Below, one piece after another: positions 36,938 to 45,314 of a stretch of 64,000 bases of DNA. The DNA comes from an uncultured Myxococcales bacterium (lineage in GTDB: Bacteria > Myxococcota_A > UBA9042), in NCBI GenBank assembly GCA_903896545.1, contig CAITYF010000132.1, forward strand, positions 1 through 64,000, in the 5' to 3' direction. Within the stretch, counting starts at the first letter, position 1, and each line of letters starts with the position of its first letter. The position numbers and the translations under genes are program-made. The notes below the pieces were generated by a model. That model worked only from the letters and a program-made list of their open reading frames with translations. It was not told the origin of the DNA and made no database searches.

Positions 36938-38077
36938 CTAGAAGGGGATCTTGTCTTCCCAGTCGACGTGGTCGACGACGGTGTTCAGCCGCTCCAAGAC
37001 CGCAAGTCGGTCCATGTCACCACTTGGGCTGACCCACGCGATCAACGCTTGCAGGCGGGCGCGGCACACCGCGCGAGCACTCTCGGCCATCAGGCCGTAC
37101 TCATCGCGAAAGAAGTCGGCGTAGGCCTGTCGACTAGCGTCCTTTTTGGCCTGTGACATGGCCCGAAAGATGCTGGAGGCCAACGTCTGGACATCTTCAC
37201 TTTCCATAACGAATTTCCCGATTCCACGCAGCGGCATCAAGTCTGATTCGCCGAGATGGCCCGACGTGTCCCCTACGAGGCGCCGCACAAGCAAGGCTCG
37301 ATCGTCCTCGCAGAACCCCAAGTCTGGCGCCCGGAAGAACGCGCGCTTGTGGCGTTGGACCGAGCCGCCATCGCCATGCGTAACGAGCGTCACGAACGCA
37401 GCAACGCACTTCTTCTTGATCGCCTCCGGCGCCCGTTTGAACGCGCTGCGATACGCGCGTTCGAAGCGCCGCATCAAGGCAACATCGTCATCTTCATCCC
37501 AGCTTTCGCGTTCAGCGATCACCGTGTACCGATCGGGAAGGACTTTCAGCAAGAAGAGTTCCTGCTCGTGAGGTGACATTCTCGTCCAAAGCTCATCCAC
37601 GGTCTCAATGGCACCCTCGTCGGTCTCCAGCTTGGCAAGCAACTGCTCCGCGTTGAATCCGTACTTCTTGCCACGTTCGGCCGTCACCTGCTCAACCATC
37701 ATGTCGAGCAGCTGGCGGCAAATGGTGGCCGTCCGCTCGTCGACGCTCTCGCCCAGCCTTATGCTCCGGCCGGGATGAATCAGGTTCCGGTAGCCCTTGA
37801 TCACGGTTCCCAGATCGGCAGCGTTCTGCGTCAGGAAGTTCTCGTCCTTTGCGCCTTTGATCAGGTCATCCAGCCCCAATGCCAGCAATTTCTCTCGCTT
37901 TTCTGTCCACTTTTTGGAGCCCGCCAGCGAATCGACCAAGACGGCTTCAGCGATGCTGCCGGACAACACCTGCGCGGCCTTCCATGCCTTTGCATCGAGG
38001 CAGGCTTGGAGCTCGACGTAATCGCGCCTGACGGACTCGCGCATCTCCAGATCAGATATGAAAGAAAACGCGGACAT
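36938..38077 (-). CDS. HEPN-like protein next to the type IIL restriction enzyme
   Basis: The 379-residue soluble protein has a helical N-terminal part of about 130 residues. YRNLIHPGR (R97, H101) sits in the setting often seen in HEPN-like and DUF4145-like domains, followed by a long helical, charged C-terminal part with no recognised motif. HEPN folds are often RNases in defence and toxin systems, but the full R-x4-6-H signature is not present (only three residues between R and H). CAGGAG lies before the ATG. It follows the restriction-modification gene by 111 bases on the same strand, so they may share a transcript. Confidence 0.6.
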   Translation of the reverse strand: MSAFSFISDLEMRESVRRDYVELQACLDAKAWKAAQVLSGSIAEAVLVDSLAGSKKWTEKREKLLALGLDDLIKGAKDENFLTQNAADLGTVIKGYRNLIHPGRSIRLGESVDERTATICRQLLDMMVEQVTAERGKKYGFNAEQLLAKLETDEGAIETVDELWTRMSPHEQELFLLKVLPDRYTVIAERESWDEDDDVALMRRFERAYRSAFKRAPEAIKKKCVAAFVTLVTHGDGGSVQRHKRAFFRAPDLGFCEDDRALLVRRLVGDTSGHLGESDLMPLRGIGKFVMESEDVQTLASSIFRAMSQAKKDASRQAYADFFRDEYGLMAESARAVCRARLQALIAWVSPSGDMDRLAVLERLNTVVDHVDWEDKIPF

Positions 38078-38188
38078 GAAACTCCTGTGGCTCAGGGGCC
38101 AGCATCACGGCTCGGGCAAGGTTGTCGGAAGGCTTCAGCAGGCCCACGAGGACCACAAGGCCCATTGTGAAAACCCAGCTGCTGCCTG

Positions 38189-41035
38189 CTACTCCGGCGT
38201 CGCCAAGTCAGCGCGCTCCAGCAGCGGCGCCGAGCCCATCGCCTGCGCCGCCGCCACCTGCGCGTTCAGGGCGAGCACGCGCGCCAGCAGTTCACCATCG
38301 TCGCGCCAGGTGCCCGCGGCAAAGCCGTAGCATGCGTCCACGGCATCGTTCATCGCCTCCCAGGCCGCGCGGAGGTCCGCCGGCTTGCCGGCCTCCAAGT
38401 CGTTGTGGATCTTGGTCAGGCCCAAGCCGCGCGCGCGGCACGTCGCGCTGCGCAGCTCGTCGAACGCCTCGGCGGCGGCCGCGAGATTGGCGGCCTGTCG
38501 CGTCGCTGGCCGGGTCCGCGGATCGTATTTTCCGCCCGGGTGCAGCGGAAAGGGCAAGGTTTCGAAGATGGTGGTGTTCGTGTAGCGCAAGAATTGCCGG
38601 ATCGACGAGCCGCGAGCGAGGGCCCAGACTTCGTGCTGGCGAGACTGCAGGATGCCGAAGTGATACCAGTCCGGGAGCGCCGCGACCATTAGCTGATGAT
38701 CAAAGCACGCGGTCGTGGGCTGGCGAGACACGATCAGGTGGACCGTCGCGCAAGGCATGACGAGCACGTGATCCAAACCATGAATCGCGCGGCGCAAATC
38801 GGGGCGCGGGCGAACGAACTGCCACCATCGCAGCTTTTCCGCGTCGGACTTCCGATCGCCCTCGGCTTGCTTGGTGCCGTAGACGAACTTGCGTACGTGC
38901 CTCATCGCGCCCGGAAACTTCTCCGCATCTGCCTTGGCCAACGTGCCGAAGTCGATGACCCAGCGCGTCGGAGCTTGATCAACTTCGCGGTTCACGTCGC
39001 GGCCGACCAGATACGGCCGGATGACTACCGCAGAAGCGGGATCTTCGGCCAAGATGGCTTCTCGCTGGGCGGCATCGAGCACGAAGTCACTGTTGCCCGG
39101 CGTCACGCCCATGAAGCAGAGATCCTCATTGCCGGACAAATGGCGTGCCACCGACGCGTCGACGCCAGCAGTCAGTCCCGGCGTGATCGCCAAAACCTCT
39201 TTGCCATCCAAGGTGCGGATACCGTCCCACGGCGCCATCACCCAGTTCGCGATGGCCACGTGCACCGCGGCGTCGCCAGGCCAGTCGTAGGAGCGCCACG
39301 CGTCGGTCAAGGTGCCGCCAGCGGCGACCACGCGATCCAAGCTCGCCTCGCGGCTCTCGTTCTGCGCGATGGAATTCGTGCAGACAAACCCGGCACGCTC
39401 GCCCGGCTTCAGCGTGTTCAGCGCCTGCGTGAACCAGCACGTCACGAAGTCAGCTGCCCGGTTATGCGGGAATTTCTCAAACAGTCGCTCGACGTACTCG
39501 TCGCCCAGGTCGCGCCGCAGTTTGCGGACGCCGAGGTACGGCGGATTGCCGACGATCGCAAGCTCGCCATCCGGGCGCGGCCAAGCCGTGAACAGCGCGT
39601 CCGCGTGGCGCACGGTGCCGTCGAGGTTGCGAAGCGGGAGCGTCTCGCCTTCCAGTGCCAGCTCGCGCCGCGCCAAATGTTCGCCGATCCAGAGGACGAC
39701 ACGCGCCAGGAAAGCGGCGAAGCCGTTCACCTCAATGCCATGCACCTGTTCGAGCGTGAAGTAAGGACGCGCCGGCGGGGGTGGCACGTCGGAACTGCGT
39801 TTCGCGACGTGACGGTGCACGTGCGTCCAACGTGCGGCCAGCGCGGCCTCCAGGCGCTTCATTTCGCGATAGGCGACGTACAGGAAGTTGCCGCAACCGC
39901 ACGCCGGATCGAGCACGTGGAAGGCCCGCATCTGCTGAATAACGCGCGCGGCGTCCTTGGGTGTGCGGATCGCGGCAATCCGCTGCTGCCACGGCTCAAT
40001 GACCGTCGGCCCGAGCACGCGGGCGATGTCCGACTCGTGGGTGAAGTGTGCGCCCAGTTCGTGGCGCTCCACCACGTTGAACGACTGCTCGAAGATTGAG
40101 CCAAAGACTTCGGGCCGGACGTCCTGCCAGTCGAAATTCTTGGCCGCCCAGTACAGTTGGTGTACCTGAGCCGTGGTCAACGCGAGTTTGGGATGGTTAC
40201 GGTCAAAAAGCGGCCCGTTTACGTACGGTGCCGCCCGATTGCTGCGATCGCCGGGATCTTTGCGGCCGAAGTCGTCAAAAAGCGTCCAGACCGGGTCGAG
40301 CATCCCGATCTTCTCGGCCTTGCCAAGCGCCTCGGAAAACAGCCCGGGCGGGCACAACTCCGTGTCCTCGGCGAACATGGCAAACACGCATTCGAGCACG
40401 AATTTGGCGATCCGCTCGCGGTCCTGCGCCGTCGCCGCCGAAGCCGCGATCAGCTCGCGCACAAGCCGCCCCATGACGCTCGCAACCTCAGCCGTGACGC
40501 GCTCGGAGCGCCGCGCCAAGTCTGGCGTTTCCCCGCGGAGGAACAGCAGCGCGTCGCCGCGACCGGGCAATTCTTCCAGCGTAAATTGCAGCTTCGGCGC
40601 AAGCTGACCGCCCTCCTCGTCGGTGTCGTAGATCCAGAATTCGTGGAAGTTGCACAGCACCATGTAGCGCGTGCGCATCCTGGCCCAGTAGCCCAGCACC
40701 TGATCGTGGTGCTTCTCCAGCTTCTTCTCGCCCGGCGCCTTCATCTCCCAGACGCACACTTTGGGCAGGTACAGGTCCATGCGGTCGGACGTGTACTGCG
40801 GCGCGGTCTCGGTCGCGAACAGCGAGCCCTGGCTGGCGGTGTTGGCGGCAAGTACGCGGACCGGGTGCTGCTCAAACACGGTGCCCGGCTTCGCGCTGAC
40901 CTCGTAAATCTCCATCAAGCTCTGGAGAAATTGCTGTGCGCCGGCCTGCTCGGTGCCCTGAAAGTTGCGCCACACCTCGACGAATGCGGCAAGCCGCCCG
41001 ACAAGGTTCTCTTCCCAATCTGCCGTCGTCGTCAT
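38189..41035 (-). CDS. Single-chain type IIL restriction-modification enzyme (MmeI-like)
   Basis: The 948-residue protein combines an N-terminal PD-(D/E)xK nuclease (D87, E97, K99 in DLYL..VCVWEMK), a helical connector, an adenine-N6 methyltransferase with motif I DPACGCGNF near residue 375 and motif IV NPPYLG near 497, and a C-terminal target-recognition part with FDHQLMVAALPDWYHFG and RYTNTTIFETLPFP. This is the domain order of MmeI-type enzymes, which methylate one strand and cut at a distance. All catalytic residues are present. GGAG precedes the ATG. Its specificity cannot be read from sequence. Confidence 0.88.
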   Translation of the reverse strand: MTTTADWEENLVGRLAAFVEVWRNFQGTEQAGAQQFLQSLMEIYEVSAKPGTVFEQHPVRVLAANTASQGSLFATETAPQYTSDRMDLYLPKVCVWEMKAPGEKKLEKHHDQVLGYWARMRTRYMVLCNFHEFWIYDTDEEGGQLAPKLQFTLEELPGRGDALLFLRGETPDLARRSERVTAEVASVMGRLVRELIAASAATAQDRERIAKFVLECVFAMFAEDTELCPPGLFSEALGKAEKIGMLDPVWTLFDDFGRKDPGDRSNRAAPYVNGPLFDRNHPKLALTTAQVHQLYWAAKNFDWQDVRPEVFGSIFEQSFNVVERHELGAHFTHESDIARVLGPTVIEPWQQRIAAIRTPKDAARVIQQMRAFHVLDPACGCGNFLYVAYREMKRLEAALAARWTHVHRHVAKRSSDVPPPPARPYFTLEQVHGIEVNGFAAFLARVVLWIGEHLARRELALEGETLPLRNLDGTVRHADALFTAWPRPDGELAIVGNPPYLGVRKLRRDLGDEYVERLFEKFPHNRAADFVTCWFTQALNTLKPGERAGFVCTNSIAQNESREASLDRVVAAGGTLTDAWRSYDWPGDAAVHVAIANWVMAPWDGIRTLDGKEVLAITPGLTAGVDASVARHLSGNEDLCFMGVTPGNSDFVLDAAQREAILAEDPASAVVIRPYLVGRDVNREVDQAPTRWVIDFGTLAKADAEKFPGAMRHVRKFVYGTKQAEGDRKSDAEKLRWWQFVRPRPDLRRAIHGLDHVLVMPCATVHLIVSRQPTTACFDHQLMVAALPDWYHFGILQSRQHEVWALARGSSIRQFLRYTNTTIFETLPFPLHPGGKYDPRTRPATRQAANLAAAAEAFDELRSATCRARGLGLTKIHNDLEAGKPADLRAAWEAMNDAVDACYGFAAGTWRDDGELLARVLALNAQVAAAQAMGSAPLLERADLATPE

Positions 41036-41676
41036 GGCTGTCTCCAGTGCTCGCGGCGGAGGCTACCACTGTGGGCGTGGGGTGCAAAATAGGGGCGCTA
41101 GGTGCGCAGCTCCCCGCCTGCGAGGCCATACTTTGGACATGGGACGCGGTGGGCCAGAGCCCAAGTCTGTGCGACCGCCAGCCTCGACCGGTACCAATCG
41201 CACGAACGGGCGACAGCCGCCATGCGCCACGCGAGCGCAGCTGGCCCACCGTCAACCTTCAGCCTTCAGCGATGTGACGACCTGGCGGGACGCAACGTTG
41301 GTAAGCTTCGCCTTGCCGCCCAGAAGCTCTGGATGTCCGTACGACGCTGGCCCCACGCACAGCTCTGGTGCGGCCGCACCACGCTCATCGGCCTTGGCCA
41401 TGTGCGCCGACCGCCGACTAAGCCGCGTCGGTGGGACGCGCCGCGGCCGATTCGCGACGTCAAAATGCTTACGTCATGGGCACTTTGTCCACTTGGACCG
41501 TCTGACCTTCAATCTCTGATCACGCTCATCCGTCATGTCCCGGTCACCCGCGGGACGACGACAGCCGCGGGAATATGCATTATTGCAATAAGTTGACGAC
41601 GGCGCGTGTTGTGCTGTCGTTGCATTGTGCGGGAAGCCGAGTTGCAAATTCGCGACGCGGCAAAGTACGCTCGGAC
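41036..41676. other. 641-base gap between divergent cargo genes
   Basis: Several frames are open here because of high GC, but none has a ribosome binding site or protein-like composition. It must hold the promoters of the restriction-modification gene (minus) and of the GAF-like gene (plus). The only clear sequence feature is the TTATTGCAATAA palindrome at 41580. Confidence 0.5.
41580..41591. promoter_or_regulatory. 12-bp palindrome followed by a -35-like box
   Basis: TTATTGCAATAA is a perfect palindrome in otherwise GC-rich DNA, and TTGACG starts two bases after it. It lies about 85 bases before the GAF-like gene. A good -10 box at the right spacing is not obvious. It is a candidate operator only. 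Confidence 0.4.
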
Positions 41677-42498
41677 ATGGCTTCGGGAACATGGACACTC
41701 GCGCTACAACTCCGGAGGTCCAAACGATTTGCGCTTCGCGAGTGGTACCAATTTCGCGCGTGGAGCTATCGTCAACGGTGGTTCACCTTTTTGATGCAGG
41801 TGGGCTCGCAGGTTGCGCTCGTCATGATTCCTTGGATCAAGATGGGCTGGCAATGGGGCGTAGGTGGCACGCTCGGATGGCTCTTCATGATGTTCTTCCG
41901 GATCTCCCGCGACCTGTCGCCAACGCACGCCGGCATCTACCGGCGTGGCCACACGAAGCGCCGCACCATGCTCTACGATCTCATCAAAGACCTTCAGCCA
42001 TCAGCGTCACAAACCGCAAACGGACCTGGCGACTACCAGCGCAGGGTGCTGGAATTGGTGGTCGACTACGTGCGCGATCACTGCGCCGATGCGAACCAGC
42101 GGGATATTTTTGCGAACTTGCTTGTCGAGAGAGGCGATCGGATCGAGGTTGTCGCCCGCGACACAGCGCATTCCGACCGCCATCTTGGATCGTCGCAGCC
42201 AAAGGCGGCGTCCTTCGCCTGGACCGCCATGCAGGCGAAGGCCCCACTTTCTTGCCCGGACATTTGCGAGTTCGAGCCCGGCGCCAGTCGCAAACGGCCG
42301 TATCGGTCAGTGCTGGCTATTCCGATCGTCATGCCGGATGGGACAGTCCCTGCGGCTGTTTCAATCGACAGTTCAAGGCCCTACCAATTCGACGGGATCG
42401 AGCGCAACCTCGCGCAACACCTGCTGCCGTACATCGTGCTGCTCCACTGGACGCTGCAAAATCAGGGAGGACATGCCCATGATCGCTCAGACATCTAA
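41677..42498 (+). CDS. Membrane protein with two membrane segments and a GAF-like sensor domain
   Basis: The 273-residue protein has an N-terminal basic stretch, two closely spaced hydrophobic segments (FLMQVGSQVALVMIPWIKM and GVGGTLGWLFMMFF), then a cytoplasmic part from about residue 115. That part looks like a GAF domain: FANLLVERGDRIEVVARD, then SVLAIPIVMPDGTVPAAVSIDSSRPYQFD and a last helix. GAF domains bind small ligands. The ATG at 41677 has only a weak ribosome binding site. Its 3' end overlaps a small membrane protein gene, so the two form a unit with a possible sensor-effector role. Confidence 0.65.
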   Translation: MASGTWTLALQLRRSKRFALREWYQFRAWSYRQRWFTFLMQVGSQVALVMIPWIKMGWQWGVGGTLGWLFMMFFRISRDLSPTHAGIYRRGHTKRRTMLYDLIKDLQPSASQTANGPGDYQRRVLELVVDYVRDHCADANQRDIFANLLVERGDRIEVVARDTAHSDRHLGSSQPKAASFAWTAMQAKAPLSCPDICEFEPGASRKRPYRSVLAIPIVMPDGTVPAAVSIDSSRPYQFDGIERNLAQHLLPYIVLLHWTLQNQGGHAHDRSDI

Positions 42499-42688
42499 CC
42501 CAATCGAGGTCTACGCCAAACTTCACCGAGGCGAAATAACGCCATCGGAGGCAGCCGACCAACTGGAACCACCGATGCCGCCGCCGCCGGAGTTTCCACC
42601 TTGGATGCCCCGCTGGGCGCAGTACATCGTACTGGTCGTCGTCGCATTTGTGCTAGCGCCGTTCTGGACAATCAGGAACCACGGCTAA
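42479..42688 (+). CDS. Tiny single-pass membrane protein coupled to the GAF-like gene
   Basis: The 69-residue product has an N-terminal helical stretch (EVYAKLHRGEITPSEAADQLE) like the short helical motif seen in SHOCT-type proteins, a proline-rich hinge (PPMPPPPEFPPWMP), and one C-terminal membrane segment (QYIVLVVVAFVLAPFW). GGGAGG in the end of the upstream gene is the ribosome binding site; an in-frame ATG at 42473 is also possible. The overlap implies translational coupling and a joint function. Confidence 0.65.
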   Translation: MIAQTSNPIEVYAKLHRGEITPSEAADQLEPPMPPPPEFPPWMPRWAQYIVLVVVAFVLAPFWTIRNHG

Positions 42689-42828
42689 CGTCGGCTCCCC
42701 GTCGAGGAGCGGGCTTCGGCGGTCGCTGCACGTCTCGCGCGCCGGTCCAAGCGCTGGGACCATACTCGTGAAATGACGAGCGCAAACACGCCCCTAGAGG
42801 CCTCGCGCCATGAGGCTCCGGTCGGCCC

Positions 42829-43464
42829 TCACGCCTCCACGTCCCCGCCAAACAGCCCAAACTGCCCCCGCCGGTCCGCGACCATCACGCCGACGCGAAA
42901 AGTCTCGTGCCCGCGCGCCCGTGCGGCCAGGTGCGCATCCACCCACGCGCCGAGCAACTCAGGGGTCACGCCCAACCACTCCAGCTGCCGCGCGGCTTTC
43001 TCAACGGTCGCAGCTTGCCGCTCGCGGCTCTTCCGGGCAAGTTCGTCGAACCCGGCGTTGGCGATCGCAAATTCACTATGGCCCGCGCGGATCTCGGCCA
43101 GGTCCCGCGTGGTCGCCTGCAGTGGTAACAGCACGTCGCCCGGACCGTAGGCCGCAGTCACGTTGAGCGAGAACCGGTCAAAATACAGACGATCGCCGTC
43201 AACCGCGATGCGCACTGGGCCAGCCTTGGGCAGCACGCTGCGCACGCGGAACATCGCACGTTCCGCAAGCAGCACTGTTATGGGCTCGGCCAGGTCGTCC
43301 GGGTCAGAGCCGGTGAACGCACACCCAGCGCCGGCCCAGCCCAAGCGAAGGCCGCTGTGCGACAGGCTGAAGGAGCCGTCACCGGACCTGTGCGGCTTCG
43401 TTAGGCCCTTCAACGAGTTCAGAAAGGCTTTGATTTCAGCAGAATCAACGGTAATCGCGGGCAT
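42829..43464 (-). CDS. Element protein of unknown function
   Basis: The 211-residue soluble protein has a beta-rich first 130 residues (AEIKAFLNSLKGL..GSFSLSHSGLRLGW..RLYFDRFSLNVTAAYG) and a helical remainder with RKSRERQAATVEKAARQLEWLGV. GGGGGATC precedes the ATG at 43464. No family is recognised. The beta pattern faintly recalls sliding-clamp or viral beta-sandwich proteins, but this is not strong enough to name it. Confidence 0.6.
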   Translation of the reverse strand: MPAITVDSAEIKAFLNSLKGLTKPHRSGDGSFSLSHSGLRLGWAGAGCAFTGSDPDDLAEPITVLLAERAMFRVRSVLPKAGPVRIAVDGDRLYFDRFSLNVTAAYGPGDVLLPLQATTRDLAEIRAGHSEFAIANAGFDELARKSRERQAATVEKAARQLEWLGVTPELLGAWVDAHLAARARGHETFRVGVMVADRRGQFGLFGGDVEA

Positions 43465-43822
43465 CTGATCCCCCTTCAAGTTCAGGGCAAACGCGGCGTA
43501 CGCCAACGGCGCCGATGTCGAGCTTGTTCCACATCCGGAAGCCGGCCGCAACAGCCGTGTACCGCGCCGCACGGTGCGGCACGGTCGTCACGCCAGAATG
43601 CGCCACCGCGCGAAGCAGCGTCCTGAACTACTCCGTAGTTTGATTCAGTACCATGATCGCGCCAAGAAGCCGCCAAATACGCCCCGGATGTCGCGCCACG
43701 CACGTGCCACGGCCAGCCCGCATTCACTGGCATAATATTGGCGCATTTTTGGCGTGATTCCCGGCGCCGAACCTGCTATGCTTCCCGAAAGGTCGCGCCC
43801 GCGATCGATAGAGGGAGCCGCA
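43465..43822. other. 358-base intergenic region with repeated TTGGCG
   Basis: No gene is seen. An AT-richer patch at 43727-43760 carries two direct TTGGCG copies (inside ATTGGCGC and TTTTTGGCG), and GCGCCAA occurs in the opposite orientation at 43659-43665. These may be operators or promoters for the divergent genes on either side. Confidence 0.35.
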
Positions 43823-44134
43823 ATGGCCGCGCACGTCACCCCGACTCAACGCCAAGAACTTCTGCGGCTCAAGGCGCAGGGTTTCACCAACATCGCGATA
43901 GCCGATCGCCTTGGCATCGACCGGCACACAGTCGGGCGCCAGGCAGGGCCGCGGGCGCCACGCGTCAAGCCCGGTGCGCTAACGTTGAGCCAGCCGGAGA
44001 TCGCACGGCTTAAGTACCTCGCCGCGGCGCTCACCGTGGAAGGCGCGTGCCCCAACTGTGGCCAGACGATGTACGTCGTGCCCCATGCGAAGGAAGGCAC
44101 GTGCCTCTGGTGCCGCAAGACGTGGACGAAGTAG
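43823..44134 (+). CDS. HTH plus zinc-ribbon protein, paralogue 1
   Basis: The 103-residue protein has an N-terminal helix-turn-helix like that of transposase or resolvase DNA-binding domains (TPTQRQELLRLKAQGFTNIA, ADRLGIDRHTVGRQ) and a C-terminal zinc ribbon (CPNCG and CLWC pairs, residues 80-98). AGAGGGAG precedes the ATG at 43823; a longer frame from 43754 is less likely. It is convergent with a paralogue at 44225. It is likely a DNA-binding regulator. Confidence 0.75.
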   Translation: MAAHVTPTQRQELLRLKAQGFTNIAIADRLGIDRHTVGRQAGPRAPRVKPGALTLSQPEIARLKYLAAALTVEGACPNCGQTMYVVPHAKEGTCLWCRKTWTK

Positions 44135-44224
44135 CCAACGCGCGCAGGCCAAGATCGCCGGACGATTCCCACCCTCCGCCTCAGAGCACGTCGACCGATT
44201 CGACCCTCGGCGAACCCGGCGAGC

Positions 44225-44656
44225 TCAGGCCCGCGAGGTACGCCGGGGAGCAGCCCGATACGGCGGACGAAGCGACGGCAAAGGCACAACAATTGCCGTC
44301 CCACAGCTGGTGCATCGCGTCAAAGCGATGAACGCAAAGCCAAGGGCCGGGATCAGACAGCGCGGGCAAGTCACCCGCACCGCGTGACGCGCGAGATCGC
44401 GCAGGTTCGCAGTTTCCAGCTGATTCAAGTGCACAAGATGGTCGGGCTTGGGCCGCAACGCAGCGCCGTACTTGTGCGCCGTAGCACGGCTCACCTGACA
44501 GTCGCGGGCGATCTCGGCGTACGTCCAACCCTGGCTGGCCAGCTTCTCAATGCGCTGCCGGAGCAGCGGCGACGTGCGCGGCACGGTCGTGCGCCGGGCC
44601 TTCGGCGTTGGTTTGGTACCGCCCGTCGTAGGCGTCCGCGCGCTGCTTTGGTACAT
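44225..44656 (-). CDS. HTH plus zinc-ribbon protein, paralogue 2
   Basis: The 143-residue protein has a basic N-terminal tail, an HTH (RQRIEKLASQGWTYAEIA, DCQVSRATAHKYG) and a zinc ribbon with CPRC and CTSC pairs. Domain order and the linker (LNQLETANLRDLA here; LSQPEIARLKYLA in the other) match the convergent gene at 43823, so the two are paralogues. AGGTGG lies before the ATG at 44656. Confidence 0.72.
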   Translation of the reverse strand: MYQSSARTPTTGGTKPTPKARRTTVPRTSPLLRQRIEKLASQGWTYAEIARDCQVSRATAHKYGAALRPKPDHLVHLNQLETANLRDLARHAVRVTCPRCLIPALGFAFIALTRCTSCGTAIVVPLPSLRPPYRAAPRRTSRA

Positions 44657-45150
44657 GACACCACCTGTGCTGACCGCCGCGCGGTCAGGGGAAGGATACC
44701 CAACGCGCACATGACGTCCAGCATGATTTGCCGCGGGGACCGCCTGCGAACGGCGATCGCAACACGCAAGGGCGCTGGCGGCATCGCGGGCACCTCGTTC
44801 GGACCAGCTCAGCGACCGTAGGGCCGGAAACGACGGGAGCCGGCGGTGTCGACGCTGACTATGGCGCAAATCTGGCGCAAACGTGTAGCAACGGAAAACG
44901 ACAATGTTGCTTCAGCGTATCGCGTATTCGTGGCACGTGGAGGCCGACGTCGGGAGCGATGTGTTGCGACCGCCAAACGCGCCATCGCACCGCAGCCGGG
45001 CTCTACCGGGAGCCAGACGCCGCGTGTCGCCCCCGTCGCGCCGATGCCCACGCGCAGGATCGGTGCGCCTCGCGTCGGCACGATCACGCCAAGACCTTAG
45101 CCCGATCCTTAGCCCGCCGCCCACTTCCACAAGCCAATGTCGTGTAACTA
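44657..45150. other. Right-end non-coding segment of the element
   Basis: About 490 bases with no convincing gene. An 84-residue plus-strand frame at 44846 has a protein-like first 30 residues but then degenerates into Arg/Pro-rich sequence. Apart from the CTTAGCCC pair described separately, no repeat or hairpin stands out. Confidence 0.5.
45096..45115 (+). promoter_or_regulatory. Two CTTAGCCC direct repeats, likely integrase arm-type sites (right)
   Basis: CTTAGCCC occurs at 45096 and 45108, 12 bases apart, 40-60 bases from the right attachment site. It is the same octamer and orientation as the three copies at the left end. Presence near both att sites supports a role in integrase binding. 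Confidence 0.68.
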
Positions 45151-45237
45151 TGGTACCGGGAACGGGACTTGAACCCGTACGAGCTTGCGCCCTGGGGAGT
45201 TTAAGTCCCCTGCGTCTACCGATTCCGCCATCCCGGT
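45151..45237 (-). tRNA. tRNA-Leu(UAA), intact, with encoded CCA
   Basis: On the minus strand the acceptor stem ACCGGGA/TCCCGGT is perfect. The anticodon loop CTTAAAC gives anticodon UAA (flanked by GGGGA/TCCCC). The variable arm GGGCGCAAGCTC is of the long leucine type and GGTTCAAGTCC is the T-loop region. CCA is encoded at 45153-45151, within the element side. The gene's 3' part is supplied by the mobile element, so the tRNA stays functional after insertion. Confidence 0.97.
45153..45207. repeat. Right attachment site (attR) inside tRNA-Leu
   Basis: These 55 bases are identical to 26603-26657 and cover the tRNA from the anticodon stem to the discriminator base plus one C. Divergence begins at 45208, which is chromosomal tRNA 5' half here and element DNA in the left copy (26658). 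Strand exchange therefore took place within this segment. Confidence 0.92.
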
Positions 45238-45259
45238 GCGCGCGCCACTCAGACGCGAA

Positions 45260-45287
45260 CGGCCTGCCGAGTTTCCCCGACAGGCCG
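45260..45287 (-). terminator. Hairpin after the giant lipoprotein gene
   Basis: CGGCCTG and CAGGCCG flank a short spacer and form a 7-bp GC-rich stem that extends imperfectly to 10 bp. It lies about 28 bases past the stop codon of the giant gene. The following T-run is weak, so it may be a processing or rho-assisted signal before tRNA-Leu rather than a strong intrinsic terminator. Confidence 0.45.
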
Positions 45288-45314
45288 CCGCATCATGCAA
45301 AACCTAGAACCGAA

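Larger units (their letters stand above)
26603..45207. mobile_element. Integrated element of about 18.6 kb in tRNA-Leu(UAA)
   Basis: Boundaries are the two copies of a 55-bp perfect direct repeat derived from tRNA-Leu. A P4-type tyrosine integrase gene starts about 190 bases inside the left end, the usual position. The element carries its own replication-type genes, iterons, regulators and defence-like cargo. I see no relaxase, mating-pair, capsid, portal or terminase gene. A phage satellite (int-alpA-primase layout) or an integrative mobilizable element that borrows transfer functions is the best reading. Whether it still excises is unknown. Confidence 0.88.

Noticed and set aside
26658-45150. 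Conjugation or phage structural functions in the island
   Set aside because: I looked for relaxase, coupling protein, VirB-type, terminase, portal and capsid motifs in all credible frames and saw none.
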